DNA from: Oceanospirillaceae bacterium
GTDB lineage: Bacteria; Pseudomonadota; Gammaproteobacteria; Pseudomonadales; Balneatricaceae
DNA length: 64,000 bases
Direction of reading: 5' to 3'
Assembly (NCBI GenBank): GCA_013215375.1
Contig: JABSRB010000025.1
Location: 18,991 to 82,990 of the forward strand
Positions within the stretch are counted from its first letter, which is position 1, and each line of letters begins with the position of its first letter. A model generated the notes under the pieces. The model saw only the letters and a list, made by a program, of their open reading frames with translations, searched no databases and was not told where the DNA came from. Of this stretch, positions 41,904-51,673 are shown in pieces. A program made the translations under genes and the position numbers.

Positions 41904-43333
41904 TTAAACAACCAAAAGCCCTTTGCGGACTGTGTTTTTTATTAAGTCTTTTTTGGAACGTACAAGTGAGTGCGAATGATAAAATGACTGCGGTGCTTGA
42001 AAAGGTGAATGCCGCGCTGGAGTTGCAGGAGCTACACGAAAATAAAAGATTAGCGATGTTTGTTAAGAAAGACGCAGACAAAACCTTGTTACTACTACAG
42101 TTAAAAGAGCAGCTGGAAGAGGCGGCAGCGCACCAAGTAGAGCTGTTAGCTGAATTTGAACAGCGTCAGTTAATACGAGCAGCCAGCAGTGAAAAACTCA
42201 CGGCTCGCAGCGAGCAATTGAGTGCTTTATTTGCCTTCGCCAAACAACAGGCCAAGACTTTGAATGCCCGTTTAGACCACTCTTTTAGTAGTGCAAGATA
42301 TCCAGAGCGCCAGCGGCTGCTGACATTTGCTAACAGCCCAGATGTACCGCAATTACAAGATCTAAAATCACTGTGGCAGGCGATGGTGCAAGAGTTGACA
42401 GCAAAAGCGGGAGTGCAAAGTTACACTGCGTCAGTCATCGACTTAAGCGGCGCCACAGAGAGAAAAAAGGTACTGCAAATTGGTGACTTTGTCGCCATCG
42501 ATGAGACGGGTCACTATCTGAAATATCTAACCCAGCATAAAACATTGCAAGTGATGGCGCCTCAAAGCGATTCTTTGACGCAGCAAGCGCAGCGTTTTTT
42601 CAACGGCAGTGCCAATCATATAATTGTCGATCCGTTAAAAGGTAAATTATTAGACCAGCTATCACGTGTCCCCGACTTGGAGCAACGCATGCATCAAGGC
42701 GGTTTGGTAGGTTACATTATCTTAGGTTTGGGGGCGGTTGGTTTACTGATCGCGCTGTGGCGTGTGCTGTACATGGCAGTGGTAAATATAAAGCTAGTCG
42801 CGCAGCTTAAAACGAGCCAGTTAAGTAACAATAACCCACTGGGGCGGGTGTTAAAAGCTGTAGAGGGGGTGAGTAATGTCGAGCGTGCTGAACTGCTTAT
42901 TGATCAGGCGATGTTACAGGAAATCCCTAAATTAGAGCGCTGCCACTCGCTGGTGAAATTACTGGCTGCAGTGGCTCCATTGTTGGGGCTGTTGGGTACA
43001 GTAACAGGCATGATTGAAACCTTTCAGAGCATTACCTTGCTCGGTACTAGTGACCCTAAATTGATGGCTGGTGGTATTTCACAAGCGTTAATTACCACCG
43101 TGATGGGTTTGTGCGTGGCTATTCCGCTACTGTTTAGTCACAGTTTTATCAGTGCGAAAAGTCAGCGCATGTTGCAGTTGATTCAACAGCAGAGTTTGGG
43201 ACTACTCAGTGAGTATTTTGTCGATGAAAAACCGCAGAATCAACCGATTGTTGGTAATGTTACAGCAACGCCAAGCATCACCAAAAGTATTGAGACACAA
43301 GGCGATAATATAGAAGGTGTAGCACTTGCTTGA
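41900..43333 (+). CDS. ttpC: TtpC-like MotA/TolQ/ExbB-family protein with periplasmic coiled-coil extension
   Basis: The 477-residue protein begins with a signal peptide (to VSA near residue 26), then has a roughly 230-residue periplasmic region with coiled coils, a membrane helix near 275-295 (VGYIILGLGAVGLLIAL) and a C-terminal MotA/TolQ/ExbB proton-channel domain with LAAVAPLLGLLGTVTGMIETF near 360. This matches TtpC, the extra component that Vibrio TonB2 systems need. It starts at GTG 41900, which overlaps the upstream stop (GTGA). It ends within the start region of exbB. Confidence 0.9.
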   Translation: MIKQPKALCGLCFLLSLFWNVQVSANDKMTAVLEKVNAALELQELHENKRLAMFVKKDADKTLLLLQLKEQLEEAAAHQVELLAEFEQRQLIRAASSEKLTARSEQLSALFAFAKQQAKTLNARLDHSFSSARYPERQRLLTFANSPDVPQLQDLKSLWQAMVQELTAKAGVQSYTASVIDLSGATERKKVLQIGDFVAIDETGHYLKYLTQHKTLQVMAPQSDSLTQQAQRFFNGSANHIIVDPLKGKLLDQLSRVPDLEQRMHQGGLVGYIILGLGAVGLLIALWRVLYMAVVNIKLVAQLKTSQLSNNNPLGRVLKAVEGVSNVERAELLIDQAMLQEIPKLERCHSLVKLLAAVAPLLGLLGTVTGMIETFQSITLLGTSDPKLMAGGISQALITTVMGLCVAIPLLFSHSFISAKSQRMLQLIQQQSLGLLSEYFVDEKPQNQPIVGNVTATPSITKSIETQGDNIEGVALA

Positions 43334-43841
43334 ATTATTAGCAGCTATGTTCAACATGGCGCAGCTGCAAGTGTTGTTGGCAGCAGGCGGTATCGTTTTA
43401 AAAGTATTGGCCTGCACCGCGTTGATATTGTGGACCTTGCTGTTAGCAAAACTCTGGTTTGTTAGCGTTGAATTTCCGCGGCGTTTTAAGGAGGCGGAGC
43501 AAGCGGTGAGCGCCAAGTTATTTCGCAACATAATAGGAGCGGCACAGCTCTCTCAAAGCACGTCTATGGGTATGATCCGCACGACGATTAATGTATGTCC
43601 GCTACTGGGTTTGATGGGGACTGTGATGGGGATGATTGATATTTTTGATGTGATCAGTGCCAGTGGCGTCGCCAATGCGCAAATCATGGCAGAATCGGTC
43701 GCCAGAGCTATTTTGCCAACGATGGCAGGCATGGTAATCGCCATTAGTGCGATGTTTATGTTTGCGTATATTCAGCGGCGTACCTTAGCGCAGCGCTCTA
43801 TGTTGACAAGTTTATCACTCGCAAAAAGGATAATGCCATGA
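43326..43841 (+). CDS. exbB: ExbB-family proton channel protein (TonB2 system)
   Basis: The 171-residue protein has three membrane helices and the family signature CPLLGLMGTVMGMIDIFD near residues 100-115, followed by AESVARAILPTMAGMVIAIS. It forms the proton-conducting complex with ExbD. The start is probably TTG 43326 after GAAGGTG, overlapping ttpC by 8 bases; ATG 43347 is an alternative. The 3' end overlaps exbD by 4 bases (ATGA). Confidence 0.9.
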   Translation: MLELLAAMFNMAQLQVLLAAGGIVLKVLACTALILWTLLLAKLWFVSVEFPRRFKEAEQAVSAKLFRNIIGAAQLSQSTSMGMIRTTINVCPLLGLMGTVMGMIDIFDVISASGVANAQIMAESVARAILPTMAGMVIAISAMFMFAYIQRRTLAQRSMLTSLSLAKRIMP

Positions 43842-44245
43842 GGTCGCGATTAAACTTAAACGGTGCTGAAGAAGAGGCCAACATTGATATGACACCCATG
43901 TTAGATGTGGTGTTTATTATGCTTATTTTCTTTATTGTCTCTACTACTTTTGTGCGCGATGAAGGCGTCGAAATTAATCGCCCTACGGCGACTTCGGGCA
44001 GTGAAGCCAGATCTCAAGGGGTGATTATCGCTATCGATAGCCAAGGTCAAATTTGGTTTGATCGCGCCCAGCTAACCTTAGATGAATTGAATAATGCACT
44101 GCTGCTGCAGCTCGCTGAAAAATCCGATTTGTCGGTGCTGATTAAAGCGGATTTGCAAACGCCTACGGGAGATTTAATTACTGTGTTAGATAAGGTAAAA
44201 GCACTGGGTGTAGTGCAAGTTGCCGTTGCCACACAGGCACCCTAA
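43838..44245 (+). CDS. exbD: ExbD-family protein (TonB2 system)
   Basis: The 135-residue protein has the ExbD/TolR layout: a short cytoplasmic N-terminus, then IDMTPMLDVVFIMLIFFIVS, which carries the essential membrane aspartate, then a periplasmic domain ending LGVVQVAVATQ. It couples proton flow through ExbB to TonB. It overlaps exbB by 4 bases and the stop directly precedes the GTG of tonB. Confidence 0.95.
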   Translation: MRSRLNLNGAEEEANIDMTPMLDVVFIMLIFFIVSTTFVRDEGVEINRPTATSGSEARSQGVIIAIDSQGQIWFDRAQLTLDELNNALLLQLAEKSDLSVLIKADLQTPTGDLITVLDKVKALGVVQVAVATQAP

Positions 44246-45091
44246 GTGAAATATTTTATAGTAACACCCGTTGCGGCACTGATCATTCTATTGCTGTTTT
44301 TGCTGATGGTGCAATTGGCGGGGCTGGGGTTACGACAGCCAGTATCCTCTGTAAAACTGGTTGATCCCGCAGGGTTTGACTTAAGTAAAATCAGCTTTGA
44401 GCAGCCTTCAAACGATGCTCTGATGTTACCAGTCATTGAACTTCCAAACCAAGAGCCTTTACCAGAGCCTTTAAATGATCTGGACATTGACTTTTCAGAG
44501 GTTGAAGTAGAGCTAACCATAGACCCTTTAGTGTTGCCGGACGTTGAACTGGATTTTGCGCCGCTGTTAGTGCCAATTGATGACTCGCTCAGCGAGATAG
44601 TGATACCTAAGCCTGTAGTAAAACCCATTCCTAAAAAAGTAGTTAAAAAACCCGTTAAAAAGATCACTAAAAAAGCAGTTAAAAAAACGGTTAATAAGGT
44701 CACTAAAAAAACAGTCGCGAAAGTCGCCAAAACAGCTGTATCTGTCACTAAGCAAACATCTAGTAACACCTTAAGCGACACTAGTGCGCAGCGCAGTACT
44801 AGCGATAACAAAGCGCAAACTAGTAGTGGCAGAGCGAGCAAACCTATTAGTCAAGTACGTCCTCGCTACCCTAAAAGAGCGAGAAGAAGGGGCATAGAAG
44901 GGGAAGTAGTGGTCAGTTTTGTGATTGCTAAAAATGGCTCGGTAGAGCGGGGCAGTTTACGCATTACCCGTTCACAACCTGCCAAAGTATTTGATAAAGC
45001 GGTATTGAAAGCCTTGGCAAAATGGACATTTCCAAGTAGCCCAAGAGCCCACAGGAGTTCCCAGCGACTTGTGTTTAAACTGGATAAATAA
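44246..45091 (+). CDS. tonB: TonB2-type energy transducer
   Basis: The 281-residue protein has an N-terminal membrane anchor (VTPVAALIILLLFLLMVQL), an acidic stretch (residues about 75-115), a Lys-rich spacer made of KKxVKK-type repeats (about 130-170) and a C-terminal TonB domain with VRPRYPKRARRRGIEGEVVV near 207-226, the part that touches the TonB box of receptors. Typical TonB spacers are Pro-Glu/Pro-Lys; here it is Lys/Val/Thr. It starts at GTG 44246, immediately after the exbD stop. Confidence 0.93.
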   Translation: MKYFIVTPVAALIILLLFLLMVQLAGLGLRQPVSSVKLVDPAGFDLSKISFEQPSNDALMLPVIELPNQEPLPEPLNDLDIDFSEVEVELTIDPLVLPDVELDFAPLLVPIDDSLSEIVIPKPVVKPIPKKVVKKPVKKITKKAVKKTVNKVTKKTVAKVAKTAVSVTKQTSSNTLSDTSAQRSTSDNKAQTSSGRASKPISQVRPRYPKRARRRGIEGEVVVSFVIAKNGSVERGSLRITRSQPAKVFDKAVLKALAKWTFPSSPRAHRSSQRLVFKLDK

Positions 45092-46306
45092 GTGAATCAC
45101 GTCAAGAGAAATATGCTAACACTACTGTGCTCGCTATGCTTGGTGGTATCCCCAGTGGTATTAGCCAAAACAGTGAAATCATTAGTGCTCAGTGTAGCAG
45201 AGCATAAAAGACTAAGTGCGATTGAGAGCGATATCCAAGGGGATAAAAGCGCGCTGGCGCATGTGGCGTTAACTGCATTTGTGCAGCGCTCACACTCGGC
45301 TTACGCTCAAGCACTAGGTTGGCAAATGTTGGCAATGCTCGATTATAAAGCACATAGATGGAGCGCTGCGAAACGGCATTTCACTCAAGCACTGCGCTTT
45401 TCAAAATTACCTGCAGTTAATAAAGGCAAAATTTATAGCGCGCTGTTCCAAATTGAATATCATCTTAAAGATTGGCAGGGCAGTATAGATAATTGGCTGT
45501 TATTGCAAAAATATGCAACCAACACTCAACGCAAGGCGCTGACTGCCAATAACTATCTAGTTATCAGTGATAGCTATCGAGAATTACAGCAGTGGCATAG
45601 GGCGAAAAAACACATGCAAAAAGCCCTTAAAATGACCGCAGCTCACCCTGCCCAATGGCGGCAGCGACAGTGGTCGATTGAGCGCCACATCAACACCACT
45701 GCACAAAATATCGCACTTTTAAAGCCGCTAATTGAGCTGTATCCACAGCAAGAACGCTACTGGTTAGCGCTGGCTTTGCAATATAAAAGCACTGCACAAA
45801 CGGCGCGTATGAGTGCCACTCTACATACTGCCTTTATCAATGGAGCGTTAAAAACAGCTGCTAATATATTGTGGCTGGCCAATAGTTTGTCTGAACAGGG
45901 CAACCCGGCGCTGGCTGTTGAAGTGATAGAGAGCGCGCAGCGGCAAGCTTTGATTGATGAAAACCCAAAAGCGGTGGCGCTGTTAACGCACTTGTATATC
46001 AAGGCAAAGATGTTTGATGATGCTCTGGCACTGTTGGAAAGCAGCGTGCGACACGAGGCAGGCTTTGCTAATCATGAATTATTGGCCCAGCTCTATTTTA
46101 ATCGACAACGCTGGGAAAGTGCATATGACAGCGCTATGCAGATAGCCCCTGAGCAGATAGCCACACAAGTTTCGATACAGCTGATACTGGGTGTTAGCAG
46201 CATGCAGTTAAAACATACAACTATGGCTAAAGCACATTTCTCTCGAATTCTTGAGCTTGCCCCCAGTCATCTGTTAGCGAGACAGGCAATGAGTCAGCTG
46301 CACTAA
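45092..46306 (+). CDS. TPR-repeat protein, last gene of the TonB2 operon
   Basis: The 404-residue protein has a signal peptide (to VLAKTV near residue 25) and then tandem helical repeats of TPR type, for example HRWSAAKRHFTQALRF, QWHRAKKHMQKALKM and HTTMAKAHFSRILELAPSH. It starts at GTG 45092, directly after the tonB stop, so it is translationally coupled. TPR proteins regularly end such operons in Vibrio and Shewanella; they are thought to help the complex but no precise function is known. Confidence 0.88.
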   Translation: MNHVKRNMLTLLCSLCLVVSPVVLAKTVKSLVLSVAEHKRLSAIESDIQGDKSALAHVALTAFVQRSHSAYAQALGWQMLAMLDYKAHRWSAAKRHFTQALRFSKLPAVNKGKIYSALFQIEYHLKDWQGSIDNWLLLQKYATNTQRKALTANNYLVISDSYRELQQWHRAKKHMQKALKMTAAHPAQWRQRQWSIERHINTTAQNIALLKPLIELYPQQERYWLALALQYKSTAQTARMSATLHTAFINGALKTAANILWLANSLSEQGNPALAVEVIESAQRQALIDENPKAVALLTHLYIKAKMFDDALALLESSVRHEAGFANHELLAQLYFNRQRWESAYDSAMQIAPEQIATQVSIQLILGVSSMQLKHTTMAKAHFSRILELAPSHLLARQAMSQLH

Positions 46307-46376
46307 GTTATTTTACAGTGAAATAGAGAGAAATAAAAAGTTGAAAAAGGTTGATGAAATCTAAGAAAAATGATTA

Positions 46377-46395
46377 AATGTAAATCGTTATCATT
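46377..46395. promoter_or_regulatory. Fur box upstream of hemP
   Basis: On the minus strand the site reads AATGATAACGATTTACATT, close to the Fur consensus built from GATAAT repeats. It ends 13 bases before the hemP start codon, so iron-bound Fur would block the heme locus. Confidence 0.75.
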
Positions 46396-46408
46396 TAGAT
46401 TAGCAGGC

Positions 46409-46567
46409 ATGAATATGTCAATCACCACATCTGAACCAAAGGTTGCAGAAAAAAGTATCAAAACGGAACAGCTGATGCAAGGCAATAACAAGCTTGTCAT
46501 CATGCATTGTGATCAGCGTTATATTTTGAGAATTACTCGCAACGGAAAATTAATTTTGACCAAATAA
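46409..46567 (+). CDS. hemP: Hemin uptake protein HemP
   Basis: This is a 52-residue cytoplasmic protein with the full HemP signature in its C-terminal half: ELIQG-like QLMQGNNKLVIMHCDQRYI followed by LRITRNGKLILTK, which is nearly invariant in the family. ATG 46409 or ATG 46415 both fit; AGCAGGC is upstream. HemP/HmuP is known in some bacteria to help expression of the heme receptor. It is directly behind a Fur box and 112 bases before the receptor gene. Confidence 0.9.
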   Translation: MNMSITTSEPKVAEKSIKTEQLMQGNNKLVIMHCDQRYILRITRNGKLILTK

Positions 46568-46679
46568 TCAACAGCTAGTTTAGCCGGTTGATAGACCAAT
46601 CCCCTTGCCTAGCATAGCCACCTATTCGGCAGCCAATTAGTGCAACTATAACTCCCAAGCGCCCAACGGCATTTTCCCA

Positions 46680-48578
46680 ATGAATAGGTTTAATATGAAC
46701 ATCTCCCTCTCTTCGCTTGCAGCGACCATTTTACTCGCCAATGCCACTTTAATTAGTGCCGAAAATAGCGATGACACCATTTTTATTTCCGCTAAGGCAC
46801 CCATTGTAGCCCAAGAGTTTTCGGGGTCAGTGAGTGTAGTAACCGCTCAACAAATTAAAGCCAGTGGCGCATCTAATGTTGCTGAAGCATTAGCGGGCTT
46901 GCCGGGTGTCTCGGTAGGCGCTGGTGGTGGTACTGCAGGCGAGGAAATACGTATCAGAGGCATGGCCGCTGAATACAGTTTGATATTGGTGGACGGTAAG
47001 CGTATCCCCAATGCAGAGCGCAACATTTCAGGAAGCCCAGTGAATCGTACCAATTGGGTGGCGATCGCCAATATAGAGCGCATTGAATTGATTCGTGGTG
47101 CTGCTTCCAGTTTATACGGTGCAGATGCGCTGTCAGGTGTGATCAATATTATCACTAAAAAAGCCACGGATGAGTGGCGCAGCAGTGTCACGGTTACGAC
47201 CAATAATACCATTGGTGAGGGCGGTGTTGGCAAAGGTATCAATATCTCTACCGGCGGAAAAATCGGTAGCGCAGTTGATCTAATGTTGAATGTTGATCGG
47301 CAGTTAAACAGTGAAATTGTTGGTAGTAATGGCACTTATCAACACCCAGATACCGCAGTGACAAACGCACAACTAAAATTGGGGATTGAACTCAACGATA
47401 CTGATCGTTTGCAGTTCTCATATATTGCAGGTCGTGAAGCGGTACAAAATGCAGGCTTGAGCCGAGGTAGTGCTGTCACGGATAACTTAGCGCAAGACAA
47501 GTCTTTATTTAGTGCCGATTACCTGTCCACAATAGGTAATTTTAACTCGGCGTTATCTGTGTCTACTGCGGCGACCAAAATTGATGACAGTGGAGATGAG
47601 TGGAACATAAAAGACAGTACTATCGCCTGGGCAGTTGATGGCGCGTTGGGTGAAAATCAATATATAAATATAGGCATTGATCACCGCGTTGAGAAAGCAG
47701 ATCGAATGAGTCAAGTTTTCAAAGATACGTTTAAATCGACAGCCTTGTACGCGCAAGATGTGGTTGATATTAATCAAAATAATGCCGTAACTTTTGGCTT
47801 GTCTTATGAAAATCACAATAAATACGGTAGTGCATTTAGCCCGAAAATTTATTGGAACTCGACAGTTAATGATCATTGGTCTGTGAAAGTGGGCTACTCA
47901 GAAGGACGTATATCTCCCGCTATTAGAGAGGGGTCATCTGCGTATATTGTGTCGGGAGGACCTGGGCGTGTCTATCAAGGCAATGATGATTTAAATCCAG
48001 AAGAGAATAAGTCGGTTGAGCTTAGCTTGAGTTATACGGGTGAGTCTGTGCAATCAAGTGTGACTTTATTTAATTCACGGGTTATCAATATGATTACCAC
48101 CGCCGACGGGGGTATCGATGGCAGTGGTAATCAAATTAACCTTTACAGCAATGTGAATAAAGCCAGGGTAAAGGGGTTAGAAAGTAGTGTTGACTGGCAG
48201 CTACAGGCGGGATCATTGCTGTCATTTAACTATACCTATACCGACGCTGTTGATCATTCCACGGGGAGCACTGAGGGCAATCAAATTGCCAAGCGCGCCA
48301 AACATGTAGCCAACCTTAAATTTACCCAGCATATTGTCAGTGTTGATACCGATGTATCGTTCTCTATTAAAGGGGTGAGTTCGCAATTTACCACGAATGC
48401 TAATACGGATGAAATAGAAGGCCATGGCATTGTAAATATTGGGTTTAACAAGTCAATTAGTAGCAATATTGATATCAGTGCTAGTGTGCAAAACTTAACC
48501 AATCGCACCGTGTTAGACGGCAATGATGCTCTTTATTCAGGAAGAGAGTTTCGTTTGGCGTTAACCGGAAGTTTTTAA
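46680..48578 (+). CDS. TonB-dependent outer-membrane receptor, probably for heme
   Basis: The 632-residue protein has a signal peptide (to ISAEN, about residue 28), a plug domain (about 35-165) with VAEALAGLPGVSV, EEIRIRGMAAEYSLILVDGKR (here seen in two parts) and SSLYGADALSGVINIITKK, and a 22-strand barrel ending GREFRLALTGSF with the terminal Phe. NDDLNPEENKSVELS resembles the NPDL region of heme receptors. hemP before and hmuSTUV after it make heme the likely ligand, but the plug also resembles catecholate-receptor plugs. The start may be 46680 or ATG 46695. Confidence 0.85.
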   Translation: MNRFNMNISLSSLAATILLANATLISAENSDDTIFISAKAPIVAQEFSGSVSVVTAQQIKASGASNVAEALAGLPGVSVGAGGGTAGEEIRIRGMAAEYSLILVDGKRIPNAERNISGSPVNRTNWVAIANIERIELIRGAASSLYGADALSGVINIITKKATDEWRSSVTVTTNNTIGEGGVGKGINISTGGKIGSAVDLMLNVDRQLNSEIVGSNGTYQHPDTAVTNAQLKLGIELNDTDRLQFSYIAGREAVQNAGLSRGSAVTDNLAQDKSLFSADYLSTIGNFNSALSVSTAATKIDDSGDEWNIKDSTIAWAVDGALGENQYINIGIDHRVEKADRMSQVFKDTFKSTALYAQDVVDINQNNAVTFGLSYENHNKYGSAFSPKIYWNSTVNDHWSVKVGYSEGRISPAIREGSSAYIVSGGPGRVYQGNDDLNPEENKSVELSLSYTGESVQSSVTLFNSRVINMITTADGGIDGSGNQINLYSNVNKARVKGLESSVDWQLQAGSLLSFNYTYTDAVDHSTGSTEGNQIAKRAKHVANLKFTQHIVSVDTDVSFSIKGVSSQFTTNANTDEIEGHGIVNIGFNKSISSNIDISASVQNLTNRTVLDGNDALYSGREFRLALTGSF

Positions 48579-48639
48579 GGCAATCAGCGATGAGATAAAT
48601 AGATCTCATCGCTTCACTTAATGTAAGCGGGAGATAGAT

Positions 48640-49743
48640 GTGGATAATTTAGCAACGTTGTTTAGCTCAAAAAACTTAGCGGCGCCCTCTCTGGGTGATT
48701 TATTGCAACAGCGCTTTATACAGTTGCAACAACAGCAGCCGAAACTTCGCCGCAGAGAAGTAGCTGAGCAGCTACAAGTGCCGGAAGCTGCGCTGATCGA
48801 TAGTCAGTGCGGGGTTAATAGTATTCGGCTAGAGCAAAGTTTTGCCGATATCATCCAACAGCTGCCAAGTTTGGGTTACATCATGAGCTTGACGCGCAAC
48901 GACAGTGCCGTACACGAGCGCAAGGGTAGCTATGAGAAGGTCAGTATCAAAGGGCCGATGGGGTTGGTGATCAACGATGATCGAAAAATAGACCTGCGCA
49001 TCTTTCTCAACCGTTGGGCCAGTGGTTTTGCCGTTCAAGAGTCGATAACTGATGGCTTTCGTTACAGTTTACAATTCTTTGATCAAGCGGGCACAGCGAT
49101 CCAAAAAATCTTTTTGCAAAGTGATAGTGATGCAGATGCCTATCAGGCATTGGTAGAGAAATTTGCTCTCGCGGATAACGATCAACAGCCGTTGCAGTTT
49201 AGTGATATAGCGGTGGAGCCAAGCAGTGTCGACACCTCGCATGTTGATGAAGAAAAACTGCAAAAAGACTGGTTGGCAATGACCAACGTTCACCAGTTTT
49301 TCTCTCTGATGAAGAAATACAAAGTATCGCGTGAACAGGCGTTTTCTCTAGTAGATGACTCCTTAGCGCAACCTATAGAGCCTGCTTTGATTGCTGAATT
49401 GTTGCAAAAAATAGCGGCTACGGATCTTTCGATCATGTGTTTTGTCGGTAATAAAGGCAATATTCAAATTCATACTGGTACGATTCAAAACGTCAAAAAA
49501 ATGGGCCCATGGCTGAATATATTAGATCCTGAATTTAACTTGCACTTGTTAGAGGACAATGTGGCCAGTGCTTGGGTGGTTAGAAAACCAACCGTAGATG
49601 GCAATATTACCTCGGTGGAATTATACGATGCAGCTGGCGAGACTATTCTACAGCTCTTTGGCCAACGTGTTGAAGGCGAAGCCGAAAATAGACGCTGGCG
49701 AGACATGGTTGAAACGCTCTTAGTAGGAGCAGCAGTGGCATGA
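48640..49743 (+). CDS. hmuS: Hemin-degrading / heme-handling factor HmuS (HemS family)
   Basis: The 367-residue cytoplasmic protein has two related HemS/ChuX halves: residues about 20-185, with YEKVSIKGPMGLVINDD and LRIFLNRW, and about 210-365, with FVGNKGNIQIHTGTIQNVK and WVVRKPT. Members bind heme after import and store or degrade it. It starts at GTG 48640 after GGGAGA, and ends in a 4-base overlap with hmuT, so it is coupled to the ABC transporter. Confidence 0.93.
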   Translation: MDNLATLFSSKNLAAPSLGDLLQQRFIQLQQQQPKLRRREVAEQLQVPEAALIDSQCGVNSIRLEQSFADIIQQLPSLGYIMSLTRNDSAVHERKGSYEKVSIKGPMGLVINDDRKIDLRIFLNRWASGFAVQESITDGFRYSLQFFDQAGTAIQKIFLQSDSDADAYQALVEKFALADNDQQPLQFSDIAVEPSSVDTSHVDEEKLQKDWLAMTNVHQFFSLMKKYKVSREQAFSLVDDSLAQPIEPALIAELLQKIAATDLSIMCFVGNKGNIQIHTGTIQNVKKMGPWLNILDPEFNLHLLEDNVASAWVVRKPTVDGNITSVELYDAAGETILQLFGQRVEGEAENRRWRDMVETLLVGAAVA

Positions 49744-50600
49744 AAATAAATGTAATTTGGCTGTTTTTATGTACCAGCCTAATGCCTGCATTAGTGCTAG
49801 GAGCTCCACAGAGCATTGTCTCTGCAGATGGCTCGCTCACCGAAATTGTGTATGCATTGCAACAGCAACATCGATTAGTCGGGGTAGATACTACTTCAAA
49901 ATATCCTGCCCAGGCAGCAACGTTACCGCAAATTGGTTACAAACGTAATATCTCTGCTGAAGGGGTGTTATCACTGGCACCTCAAGTGCTAATAGCCACA
50001 GAAGATTCTGGCCCTGATATTATTCTCAAGCAAATTGCTGAGGCGGGGGTCACGATTGAGCGCTACAGTGCCAAACCTGGTCTGGCAGTGGTGAGAGAAA
50101 AAATACAGGGATTGGCCAAATTACTAGAAGTAGAGGCGGCAGGAGATGCGCTTTGGCAGCAAGTGTCCACAGATGTTGCACGTGCTAGGGCAAAACTAAG
50201 TCAGGTAAAAGAACCCGTAAAAGTCATGTTTGTGCTCAGTACTGCCGGTGGTAGCGTGCTGGCATCCGGAGCCGATACTATGGCTGACGCTATTATAGGT
50301 CTTGCCGGTGGCGTTAATGCTATCAGTGCTTTTACCGGTTATAAACCTATCTCAGTGGAGGCGATTGTCAGCGCTGCACCGGATGTGATTTTGATGATGG
50401 CTAGAGGAGGAGATCACGGTGGCGGAGAAGATCTGCTAGCCAGAGAGGGGTTTAAATTAACCCCAGCTGCGATCAATAATCGTCTGGTGAAAATGGACGG
50501 TATGTTGATGCTGGGCTTTGGTCCGCGTATTGGTGAGGCGATCAATCGTTTAGTGGCTGATTTCTACCCCCGACTTGACGTAGCGGCAACGGTGCAATGA
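49740..50600 (+). CDS. hmuT: Periplasmic heme-binding protein HmuT
   Basis: The 286-residue protein has a signal peptide cleaved after VLGA (near residue 21) and the type III binding-protein fold with SADGSLTEIVYALQQQHRLV, VDTTSKYP and QIGYKRNISAEGVLSL. It receives heme from the outer-membrane receptor and delivers it to HmuUV. It overlaps both neighbours by 4 bases (ATGA at both ends). Confidence 0.93.
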   Translation: MKINVIWLFLCTSLMPALVLGAPQSIVSADGSLTEIVYALQQQHRLVGVDTTSKYPAQAATLPQIGYKRNISAEGVLSLAPQVLIATEDSGPDIILKQIAEAGVTIERYSAKPGLAVVREKIQGLAKLLEVEAAGDALWQQVSTDVARARAKLSQVKEPVKVMFVLSTAGGSVLASGADTMADAIIGLAGGVNAISAFTGYKPISVEAIVSAAPDVILMMARGGDHGGGEDLLAREGFKLTPAAINNRLVKMDGMLMLGFGPRIGEAINRLVADFYPRLDVAATVQ

Positions 50601-51673
50601 GTGCATCGGCACAGTTAGCAGTAGATGCTAAGGCATTAAAGGTAAAGTGGAGTCTGATGGTATTAACCGTTGCTATGTTTATTGCGCTGTTGATATCGGT
50701 AGGTATTGGGCCGATGAAAATCAGCATGTATGACGCTTTGAGTGTCATCTTAGCCAAAGCAGGGTTTATGGAATCCCAAGTTTCGAATGTGGTGCACTCT
50801 ATCGTGTCGTCTATTCGTTTGCCCAGATCGCTACTGGCTGTGCTGGTAGGCTCTTCACTGGCGGTTTGTGGAGCGGCTATGCAAGGGTTGTTTCGCAACC
50901 CGCTGGCTGACCCCGGACTAATTGGCGTTACCGGAGGGGCATCTTTGGCTGCCGTTTTGATGATTGTGTTAGGTGGAACTACCTTTAGCTGGCTGTACTC
51001 TTATCTGGGTGACTATACGTTAATGATTGCTGCTTTTAGCGGGGCTTTTTGTACCACCATGTTGGTGTCTAAAATAGCCACTACCTCGTTTGGCACCTCT
51101 GTTACTAGTATGTTATTGGCGGGCATCGCCATTGGTATAGTAACTGGGGCTGGTGTGGGAATACTGACATTTATGGCAGACGATGCCCAGTTGCGCACCC
51201 TTACTTTTTGGGCGATGGGCAGCTTGGGTGGCGCGACATGGAGTACCGTTCTTGCCGCAGGCACTATGATCTCTATCACGCTGTTTTGCCTGCCAATGCA
51301 CGCCAAAAATCTTAATGCGTTGTTACTTGGAGAGTCCGAGGCGAGGCATTTAGGGGTTAATGTCGAAAAGGTAAAGCGTCAAATTATCTTGTTAGCAGCC
51401 GTAGGTGTCGGTGCCAGTGTGGCGGTATCTGGCATGATAGGATTTGTCGGTTTAATAGTGCCGCATATAGTCAGGCTCACCCTTGGGCCTGATCACCGTT
51501 ATTTAATACCCGCTTGTGCAGTGTTAGGTGCCTTGTTTTTACTAGTGGCAGATATGATCTCGCGCACTATTATTGCACCGGCTGAGTTACCTATTGGTTT
51601 GATTACCACCATTATTGGTGGGCCTTTTTTCATTGCCATGTTGGTGTCCCGTACAAGGAGTAATCAGCTGTGA
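50597..51673 (+). CDS. hmuU: Heme ABC transporter permease HmuU (FecCD family)
   Basis: The 358-residue permease of the BtuC/FecCD family has about ten membrane helices, with IRLPRSLLAVLVGSSLAVCG, AMQGLFRNPLADPGLIGVT and GESEARHLGVNVEKVKR, then MIGFVGLIVPHIVRL, all in the usual order. It forms the inner-membrane channel with HmuV. The stop overlaps the GTG start of hmuV by 4 bases. Confidence 0.95.
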   Translation: MSASAQLAVDAKALKVKWSLMVLTVAMFIALLISVGIGPMKISMYDALSVILAKAGFMESQVSNVVHSIVSSIRLPRSLLAVLVGSSLAVCGAAMQGLFRNPLADPGLIGVTGGASLAAVLMIVLGGTTFSWLYSYLGDYTLMIAAFSGAFCTTMLVSKIATTSFGTSVTSMLLAGIAIGIVTGAGVGILTFMADDAQLRTLTFWAMGSLGGATWSTVLAAGTMISITLFCLPMHAKNLNALLLGESEARHLGVNVEKVKRQIILLAAVGVGASVAVSGMIGFVGLIVPHIVRLTLGPDHRYLIPACAVLGALFLLVADMISRTIIAPAELPIGLITTIIGGPFFIAMLVSRTRSNQL